Source of the DNA: Agriotes lineatus
Lineage: Eukaryota; Arthropoda; Insecta; Coleoptera; Elateridae
NCBI GenBank assembly: GCA_940337035.1
Contig: CALNHX010005201.1
Location: 47,665 to 111,664, forward strand
Length of the DNA stretch: 64,000 nucleotides
Direction: 5' to 3'
Shown: one piece after another, positions 55,736 through 64,000 of the stretch
Layout of the letters: the number at the start of each line of letters is the position of its first letter
Numbering within the stretch: position 1 is the first letter of the stretch
The notes under the pieces: generated by a model
Told to the model about the DNA's origin: nothing
What the model saw: only the letters and a program-made list of their open reading frames with translations
Database searches by the model: none
Made by a program: the position numbers and the translations under genes

Positions 55736-58500
55736 AGTTCAGCGACGAGTTCACTGCGATTCCCCAATCTGGCTTTGAGGTCCCATGTCTAAACCTCTTT
55801 AAAAAAGAGACATCTATTCTGCTTCATTTTATGCAGGTTACAAATACTATTGAAAAATTGTCGAGACGTAGAAATCGAAAATTTCGGAATTTCGTTAATC
55901 TCGCCTGGAATATTCGAAATCTAAAAATGTTAATTTCAATCTCGAATTTCGAAGGGAGATAAAAGGAGATCGAGAATTATCTCATATCGGCATCATAGCT
56001 ATTTCTAATAAATAATTTTATTTTCTTTGTCGACGCAACTTTAAGTTTAAAATATTTATAAAACGTTTTTTCCACGCATTTTTACATCTTCTCCTAAAAT
56101 TGCAAGACAAACAATAAATTTAGATTTTTTATTGATGATAAATAGAATAGAAGGGGATAAAAGTATTGCTTGAATACAAGTAGCTGAACTACATAAAACA
56201 TTTACTTTAATATAGAAATTGGATGTCCAAAAATATGTTTTGAAATAGAATTTTTAAGATGTCTGGAAATCGAGATGGCTACAAATATTGAATTCCTACT
56301 TTAAATACATTTGATTTTTTATGTCTTACTTGTACATGATTGTCTCTTAATAACTGAGATGCAAGGCATATTATGGGGTACATAATACCCTGGCGGGCAT
56401 TATAAGTTACCGTGCACGTGAATGCCCAGAAATTACAAGCGTCAAATTTCTGACCAATCACGTAGGTATCTCCATGTGTCGAAGCTTTTATAAGTATCCT
56501 TGATCATCTAATGCAAGCGTTCTAATCTATTATTTACGTTATTAAGAAATACTGGTAAGACATTCAATTTTGTATGCGTTACGTACATTACTTGATGTTA
56601 ATATTCTCTGGCGACTTTCACACCATCGGTCCAGAGACCTACAGGTTTGTATACGTGTCACCCTCGAGTGGGCATAAACATCTTCATAATGCCCTTAGTA
56701 TATAAATAACTAAAAGGATTTTTACAATTTACTATAAATTTTCAGTACTTATATCTAGACTAAATATAAGTTTTAATTACATTTTATACATAATTGTATA
56801 TGGTATGTACTTCTAAAGCTCTTTAAAAATCATCTCGGAAATATTATCTACAAATTAAGTTCCACATTATAGTACATATTCAATATTCTCAATATTTTAC
56901 TGCTCTTTGAATAATACCTTATAATAGCTATAAAAATCTTCTGTAACTTCAGGCAACCTCAAACCACAAACATTAATTTTAATATTTTAACAAAACTTTC
57001 TTAAGGATTCCTACTATTGCAAGCTCATATCAACGAAACCAAGTAATAAATTAAAAATTAACCATAAAGATGTTGCTTTTTTACTGAAGCTCGAGAATAA
57101 CCACCAACCAGTAAATGTCTTGACAACAAATACCCAACCATTTCAGTATAATAACGACTTACCACATTTTCAGTAATAATTTTATAAGTTCTTTCTATAT
57201 ATTAAAGTAACCGCAGAATTTATGCATTTTAAAATAATTTCATACCGAGAAATGAAAATTACCAACGGTTTTATTTTTAAAATATTGTTTTGTATATTTA
57301 TTTAAATACATTGAGGATGAGCAAGATAACCACGTTCATTGATCATATTGTATATTGCTCGTTAATAAACAGTTTTGCGAATTTTGATAATTTGTTATAA
57401 ATTGAACCAAAATGTAGTTGTGTGGTTGTTTTAAATCATTTGTAATTTTTATAATGACCAGTAATTTGAAATATCAAAGAGTAACTCTACAAAAGACTGA
57501 AATCCAGCTTTACAAACCATTCGTCAAATTACAGGCGATTAGCGTTTAAATTCATTTTTTAAATATATGATTAGTTGTTTCTAAAGATGCTGTGATTTAA
57601 TAGATTTGTAGGTTTTCAGTTTTTAAGCAATTTTAACAAATTAAAAATATTTAGGTTAAGTATTGAAATATTTCTTAAAATCTACGTTTGAATTTTTCTG
57701 ATTTTTCATATGAAAAGGTCTAAAGCTGAAACGCGAATTCAATGCAATTTTTTCTAGAATTGAAATTTGATGGAAATTTAATAATTTTTTAAAAAGCAGC
57801 TTGTAATCTATAAAATCTAAGTAAAGCTGAAGCTAGAATGCAAGTTTTTGTAATTATATTACGTAATCATATTCGGTTTAATTTTTTGTGCTTGCGTATG
57901 TAATAATTTCTTAATGAAATAAAATACTAAAGAAACTTTGGTTTCTACTGAAGTAGCTTCCTTCATAACTTAAGAAATCGTAAAGATTTGACAACCGCCT
58001 GAAAGCATGTCAGATACATCCAACAGTTACATTTAAACCGTTCATCATTTCCTTTTATAGCTAACTATAAACAAACACCTTCCTACACTTTCATTACTGA
58101 AACGCCTATGTCGCAGGTTGTATGTGTCTTGTTGATTTATTGCGAAACATTTACTTCAGCAAATTTATTTCAGTTTTTAATACTACTTATTACCATTTTG
58201 AATAGAAAATTTTGCTTTGATTCAAACTGTATTAGAGTCTTACAGTAAGAAATATGTTGACTGATTATAAGTGTAGTGTCCATAACATAACATGTTAATT
58301 TAGTTATGTACTAATTTAAAAACAATTGTTTCTTTACATTAAGGTTTTATGGTGGTTTTGATATGCGTATTAACAAATGTTTATCAAAATATGAAGTTCA
58401 TTGTTTTATGTATCCACCTCAGCAATAGTTTTAAAATAAAAAATACTAATTTATAATCGGTTGAACTGTACATCTTTAAGCAAAAAATCGTATTTTGCGA
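55736..58500. other. Long stretch without recognised genes
   Basis: About 2.8 kb of AT-rich DNA. 55,860-55,980 has repeated TCGAAATTTCG/TCGAATTTCGA-type words. No coding motif recognised. Confidence 0.45.
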
Positions 58501-58718
58501 ACGGAGTAACTTAGCTGGGTACAGTATTAGGGGGAGGTTTGCAGTCCGTTCTAGCGTTGAAGTCTCCTACACTGAAGCAGCTCTAAAAGCTATTTTATGT
58601 AGTATCTGGAGGACTAAAACACATCCTATCGTGCAATCTTTAAGATCCTCAAGAATGTCAATTACTGCCTCGCTTGCACGAAGTCAAAGCAACATAAATA
58701 AATTCAACACATACTTAC

Positions 58719-59104
58719 GCCGAGTGCAGCCAGTCGATACAACGAAACCTAACACCGATTATGCACGCAGGATTCGAACAACTCTTTGATAACAGGTCTT
58801 CGATGGCAGCTTTATATGCCTCCTCCTCTTCGGCACCGGCAGCAACTCGCGATACATGACCTCCAGCAAGTACACTGACTAATAAGCAAGTTCAAGAGCG
58901 AGGCAATTCAGGGCAATTATTTTGGGAAATGGGTTCCGATAGTGAATCTTTTTCACTTCCTTGTGCACTCGAAAGCTCTATTTGGGACAGAGCGTTTGCA
59001 ATCTGAACAATCTCTTTGCCATCTTCCATAAAGAACTGTTGGGTAAGAAATGCATTCACGAGCCGACGCTTCAGATATATTTTTAACCACAAATTTACGT
59101 TCAT
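58719..59104 (-). CDS. Candidate exon or gene relic, unknown protein
   Basis: The minus frame opens with ATG at 59,104 and runs 70 codons (MNVNLWLKIYLKRRLVNAF..., then EDGKEIVQIANALSQIE) to a TGA near 58,892. In the same frame it stays open for 57 more codons (including AGAEEEEAYKAAIEDLLSK and CIIGVRFRCIDWLHS). The open part ends at GC|GTAAGT, a strong splice-donor match (58,713-58,719). GC content and amino-acid composition look more protein-like than elsewhere in this part of the window. I recognise no family. It could be a first exon with an in-frame stop, a transposon remnant, or chance. An in-frame stop lies just upstream of the ATG. Confidence 0.35.
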
Positions 59105-61072
59105 TTTATTATCTTAAACCTGTTTCATGCTGCTATAAACTAAGCTGTATTCTGGAGGAAAATATAGAAAAAGTGATGGAAGCATCGTCATATTAAAATA
59201 CTGCGGTCAATGGTTTAACGATTAAGTTTTTGCTGCATGTAATATCTCGATATCTCGACGAGTTTGAAAAATGCAGCAGTTCTGAAACTGGACGAATAAT
59301 ACTAAATGTCAAACCTTGGCTTAAAAAATTGAAAATCAAGCACATATGTTTAGGATGAGGAATTGGCGCATCTCGTCTTCAGTAGCCTTTAAAAATAAAA
59401 CTTTAACAACGTTCTTGTTCTGCTGCTTTCTTCTAGTAACCTGTTGTAATTTTTAAGTCTATATATAACATTCTGGAATTCGTTACATCATTTTCGTCTT
59501 TTTCTTCAAGCAAGCTGACTGAGCTAGGAACAATAATTATAATAATTATAAATGTTCCAATGGTTTGCGTTTTATTTTCACCTTTCTACTGCAATTACTT
59601 AGTCATTGCTTTTTTCTCACAGGGTGTTCTTAAATGCTTTTTTTATTCGACCAGAATGGCGTAAAATAGTTACCAAGAAACTGGCAGATAAATCAAGGCA
59701 TACCTTTTTATGATTGATAGGTTTTTGCAGTGTAATGCAATGACGACTGACGATTGAACATAAACTGTAGCCACCAGTTTCAATATTTACACGATCTATG
59801 TAGGTAGCTTACAGAAGTAATTAATGTTCCTTTGTATAATTTAAATAAGGTAGTGTTAACATTACTTTTTAATAAATGGCGTTGAAAGTTCTTGATGACT
59901 TAGTACAATGCAAATTAACTCGTTTTTATGTAATTAGGTAAGTTTTCGTACTTTCTTGCTACTCAACATAAATATAGTATATGGATGCACGCAAAATGAT
60001 GTATTTTCTAGCAGTTTGGCTATAATATTTTAGATTTAATTAAACATATACAAGCGCTTAATTTATTTAAGAACGGTAGACGAGTTGTGGGAGATACAAA
60101 AAAAGAAAAAAACTACAGTAAATTAATAAGCTTCATCGTTATTAATAATTCATATTGTTATATGTTTGCTCACGTGCCCGGGGTTCGATTCTCAACTCAA
60201 ATGTATAGATAAATAGTACAGCAGATATAAAGTGTATATTGTTCGAAATAAGTACAAATTAGCTCTTAAGCTCTTAAGCATGTGAGCAAATCAAAACGAG
60301 ATCAAGATTGGGTTAGAAAAAATTAACTCATGTTCTCTATTGCTTCTGTTGATTTTAATTTAAATATGACAGTTATTATAGTAGTAGAAGTGTTAAGTTG
60401 TTTAAATTATTAAATTTTATATTACACATGTTTATAATTAAGCACAAAGGTTTTTACAACCGTAATTACTGATGTAGCAAATCTGACATTGTTTAAGCGT
60501 TGGTTTTTATGTTAGTTTTTAAATAAAATATTGACGCAATGGTTTAGGTTATGTATGTGTATTTCATTCTAAAACATTAACATAATGTTAATTCATAGTC
60601 GACATACGTTTCAATTTTCAAAGTCAAGCTTGATTTCACTTTCGTGTGCTGACATGTTACAATAAAATTATTAATAAAGCTTAATTCTGAACGACTGGCC
60701 TTGTACGCTGGTCCTGGGAGGTCCGCAACCCACCGTATGTGGACTGCTATGCCGGCATGACAGGATGCAAACAGTCAGATATCCCTGAACATATTGGTAG
60801 TGTTGATAATATTAATGACTATTCAATTCACCTGTCATCTGTCAAAAAGTGATAAATGAAAATCCAGAATTCTGGCATTTCTTGACCAATCAAAAAAATA
60901 TCAGTGGATATATCTTTTTAGAAGGTATTCAAGTGACTATTTTAAACAAACGTGATGTTTATTAGAAAAAGTCAATATTAGTGTTCTGTTACTATTGAAA
61001 TTGCATAGTTTGTTGCTAGATTTACTGAAAGCTAATTTTCAAAATTAGTTTGGTTCATTAAATAGTCCCTCG
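59105..61072. other. No recognised gene
   Basis: AT-rich. GTGCCCGGGGTTCGATTCTC at 60,175-60,194 is a good B-box match, but no A box lies at tRNA distance. Nothing else recognised. Confidence 0.45.
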
Positions 61073-61252
61073 AATACCATTCTTAGTCAAAGTTAAGTAG
61101 ATTATTTTTGCGGTGGTATCATTACTCATGTCCATTGCGCTTAGGATTAGGACTCGTGCTAGCGCACTCGTCCTAATCGTACCAAAGCGCAATGGACATT
61201 CGTGACACCACCGCAAAAATAGTCGACATAACTTTGACTACTCATGGTATTA
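61073..61252. mobile_element. 180-bp palindromic MITE
   Basis: AATACCAT at the left and ATGGTATT at the right bound arms of about 85 bp. They share AGTCAAAGTTA, ATTTTTGCGGTGG, TGTCCATTGCGCTT and GATTAGGAC in inverted order, meeting at GTGCTAGCGCAC with almost no spacer. It sits at the 5' junction of the CR1-like relic. The start of the 102-codon frame at 61,192 lies inside its right arm. Confidence 0.9.
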
Positions 61253-62870
61253 TAAGTGATTATTTTTTAGATACAGTTATCGAAGATCAAGTAGTTCCAG
61301 ATTCTACGCTTTTCAATTATTATAATTCAAACTCAGTATCAAATATAACCAATACGTTCATCTTTACTCTTGCTTCTGAAATTGACGTAGTGAATGTCTT
61401 ATCCACAATTAAGTCTAACTCTGTTGGAGTAGACAGTGTAAGTATATCCATGATAAAATTGTTGTCTTTTTTTGATGCCCTATTTGCTACATATTATTAA
61501 CTCCTGTTTATTAAATTGGTACCTACTTTCCTAGTGTACGGAAAATAGCAGAAGTACTACCTCTTTCCAAGGTTAGTTTACCTTCTAGTTGTACGGACCT
61601 ACATCCTATCGGTATTCTACCAGCTGTTTCAAAACTATTGGAGAAAATTATAGCAAAAAAAAATCCGCCAGTACCTACATACACAAAAAAAATCCTTTTA
61701 CTCAGTCTGGTTTCACACCAGGATACAGCTGCGTCACTGCTCTTACATGTATTACTGACGATAGTCTGATCACCACGAACAACAGTATGTTAACAATTTT
61801 AACACTTTTAGATTATTCCAAAGCTTTTGACATGATTGATCATGATTTGCGTTTAGCTAAACTACACTATTTCGGTTTTAATCAAAACGCTGTCAATTTA
61901 TTGGTTAGTTTTCTCAGCGGTAGATATGTTATTATTTTTGGCAAATATTTCATATGGTAACGGGCCTTGCCTTTTCTAAATATATTAATAGAAAATACTC
62001 AGCTGTTTATTAAAAGTTCTTGTAAAAATTTAGACTTAATCATCGATCATAACTTTAGATTCAAAGAGCATATAAATAACTGCATTAAAAAAGTCTATAT
62101 TAATCTGAAAATCTCTCCAGACATTCTTTGTCTCAAAACGCAAAAATCTGTTCTCTCTCACAGTTTACTTACTCTGATACAGTATATGGTCCTTGCTTAG
62201 ATAGTACTGATATCAAACGAGTGCAAAACTCTTGTTTACGTTTTATTTTTGGCTTAAGAAAGTTCGATCATGTATCCGGTAAACTCTCTGTAACTAAATG
62301 GTTGAACATGAAAAATCGTAGGTCACTGCATTTTGCCTGATTATCCTATAATCTGATAACTTAAAAAATTCCTGATTATCTCTACAACAAATTACGATAC
62401 AGAACTGACGCTCACAATATCAATATAATGAGTAAAGGACTTTGCCTGCTCAAAAATATAGTCTATACGAACACTCTTTTTCATATAACGTTGTCAAAAT
62501 TTATAACTTCTTATCTTTATTTTCTCACTTAGTGTTCGTAAATTCAAAAGCCTTTATCATGATTATTTACTTTAAACTCAGTAAAGGCAATTGAATTTTG
62601 ATTTCCTGAGGTGTGTTTATTGATCTAGTATTTCCTTTCTGTATTACTGTATTTTTTGTATACAATTACTTTTTAATAAGCATCCAGCACATTAACGTTA
62701 TTAAAATATATATTGTTTTGTTAATCATATGAATTAAGGTTAAGTGGAAGAGCAGAGCCATTACTTCAAAATGGCATCTGAACGTCGCCTGTATATAGTA
62801 AATATTATTATTTTTTCTCTTTTGTATTTTGTCAAAGCAATAAAAACTAATTATTATGATTATTGTTTGT
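61253..62870 (+). pseudogene. CR1/Jockey-group LINE relic (RT to 3' end)
   Basis: The order of RT motifs is kept across frames: DSTLFNYYNSNS, then TIKSNSVGVDSVSISMIK (61,410-61,466), HPIGILPAVSKLLEKIIAKK near 61,606-61,660 (usual YRPISILP-LSK--E), QSGFTPGYSCVTAL near 61,706, and LLDYSKAFDMIDHD near 61,805-61,850. A deletion near 61,960 removes the YADD catalytic box. The C-terminal part follows: HINNCIKKVYINLK, then TVYGPCLD, VQNSCLRFIFGLRKFDHVSG and KWLNMKNRRSLH, reaching the end near 62,575. The 3' UTR ends near 62,870 in ATTATTATGATTATTG-like repeats. The 5' part with the endonuclease is missing. Confidence 0.88.
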
Positions 62871-63470
62871 CATAACTTACTTAAAAATTTTACGCTACTG
62901 ACCGTAAAGTACAATCAGCTGAAATAGTAGGTACTTGGTACTTATGAAGTACACTCAAAAATTTGCATTTGACACTGTAAATGTCACGTGAATTTCCTAA
63001 ATGGATTATAGTTGTGGACCAAACCTGGGATTATAAGATTAAGTGGGTGTGCGACAATGGCAGTGTTTACGTTTCTTGTCTCAAGCTAATGAGAAAACTC
63101 TTGTTTTCTAAGCCAATATCTCTGAAATTATTATTCAGATACCAACGCAACTATAATAAACTTGTAATTAATCATAAACTGTAAAAAACGTGATACTTGC
63201 GCGAAGTGAGTTTAGTACGTCATAATTTGCATAAAGAACATAGAAGCAAGGCGTATATTGACAAATAAATTAGATTAAAAGTTAAAAACAATGATATAAA
63301 ATGTGTCACATTAAAAACCAGAATAGTATGCAGAACTTCTTGTAAAAAATACAAATAAGAATGGTCATTAAGGCGCGCTGGTAATTGTTATTAAAAATAC
63401 CAGCTCACAGATTCAAGCTAAAACGCTACTGAAAGCTACTCTGGCGTATCGCGTGCGGATTTTGATCAGT
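62871..63470. other. No recognised gene
   Basis: A 67-codon frame at 62,981-63,184 has no recognisable domain. Nothing else seen. Confidence 0.4.
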
Positions 63471-63966
63471 TCATATGTGAGAATTGCGGAATCCGTTACC
63501 AGTATGTGTACTGGAAAGTCTGCTTCCCTATTAGTACGATTTACCAGCCATTCACAAAATTGCTACCACAGCAGATAAGTCGTAGGAGTGAGTTCTTGCA
63601 CTTTTTGCAGATGATAGGGGTAGAAACCATTACTGCTAAATGTGCGCCAAACAAAGAATGGAGAAACTCCAACTTGGTGGGAAATTTGGCGTGTACGTGT
63701 AGTTGGATCAGCATCAACCATTTTAAAAGTTTTTTCCCCATATTCACCCCATGTTCATTTGGTCTGCGGCCACCATGACCTTTCTTAGGTTGTAAATTTC
63801 CAGAGTCTCTTTCGCGTTGGACAACTCGAAGAAAATTATTTTCGGAAAGCGTTTAATGATCTGGAAATCTTTCCGAATATATGCGTCTTGCACTCGCATC
63901 GTTTCCTTGAGCAGCTCCGTACATAATAATCATATCTACATATTCTTCGTTACTGTAGTTGGTCAT
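63471..63966 (-). pseudogene. IS630/DUF4817-type transposase N-terminal relic
   Basis: The minus frame from the ATG at 63,966 reads MTNYSNEEYVDMIIMYGAAQ, then ARRIYSERFPDH, the DUF4817-like helix-turn-helix. After stops and frameshifts come NNFLRVVQRERDSGNL, DPTTRTRQISHQVGVSP, YPYHLQKVQELTPTTY, QFCEWLVNR and FPVHILVTDSAILT. VTD carries the first catalytic Asp (usual LFTDEA-FT). The later catalytic blocks are not found in the 200 bp downstream. Frames at 63,506-63,778 and 63,541-63,747 are fragments or shadows of this relic. Confidence 0.85.
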
Positions 63967-64000
63967 TTAAGTCGAATTAAACAGTTACTAGCGGATGTAT

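Noticed and set aside
60165..60200. tRNA gene suggested by a good B box
   Set aside because: No A box at a suitable distance and no cloverleaf pairing; at most a fragment.

Overview
The window reads as gene-poor, AT-rich intergenic or intronic DNA from an animal, most likely an insect. The clues are the mix of decayed RTE-like and CR1-like non-LTR retrotransposons, Penelope-like elements (PLEs), mariner, IS630/DUF4817-type and Tc1-like transposases, nested non-autonomous hAT elements, a Helitron helicase remnant, many hairpin MITEs and tRNA-like pol III boxes. This is inference from element types; the species cannot be named. No rRNA, canonical tRNA, CRISPR array or bacterial-style operon is visible, and no convincing host protein-coding gene was found. 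One open frame with a good splice donor (minus strand, 58,719-59,104) deserves a look.

Layout. 0.1-0.6 kb: a MITE. 2.3-6.6 kb: a retroelement graveyard of two RTE-like relics, a mariner relic and a minus-strand PLE with a GIY-YIG domain. 6.8-12.5 kb: two short inverted-repeat elements, a Tc1-like relic, a dispersed repeat with a second copy at 54 kb, an IS630/DUF4817 relic and a Helitron helicase fragment. 13.5-14.5 kb: a fold-back element whose arms are themselves palindromic. 15-25 kb: mostly unrecognised DNA with an IS630 TIR element (17.9-18.6 kb), a tRNA-like segment, a mariner relic (21.6-22.6 kb) and a second fold-back (24.1-24.7 kb). 25.9-32.6 kb: a mariner fragment, two members of one MITE family, one copy of a dispersed repeat shared with 43.5 kb, and one copy of a composite tRNA-containing repeat shared with 49 kb. 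32.7-35.2 kb: minus-strand reverse transcriptase fragments around four perfect copies of a 58-bp minisatellite. 35-41.6 kb: unrecognised DNA except for mariner fragments near 39.4 and 40.2 kb.

42.1-48.1 kb is the clearest record of insertion history. One RTE-like element is split by a hAT element (45,163-46,779, 8-bp target duplication), which is itself split by a second hAT element (45,410-46,409, its own 8-bp duplication). Next to them is a short IS630-type element (46,855-47,534) whose transposase is internally deleted. 52.1-52.8 kb holds two PLE tails in inverted orientation. 54.0-55.1 kb is a complete TIR element. 61.1-62.9 kb is a CR1-like LINE with a 180-bp palindrome at its 5' junction. 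The window ends in a minus-strand IS630/DUF4817 relic.

Functionally nothing here works as a pathway. The transposases and reverse transcriptases are broken by stops, frameshifts and deletions. The features that could still act are structural: hammerhead-like ribozyme folds in the PLE tails, pol III A/B boxes in the tRNA-like repeats, and long hairpins from fold-back elements. Coding relics were identified by recognising protein motifs by eye, so family names are firm at superfamily level and tentative below it.
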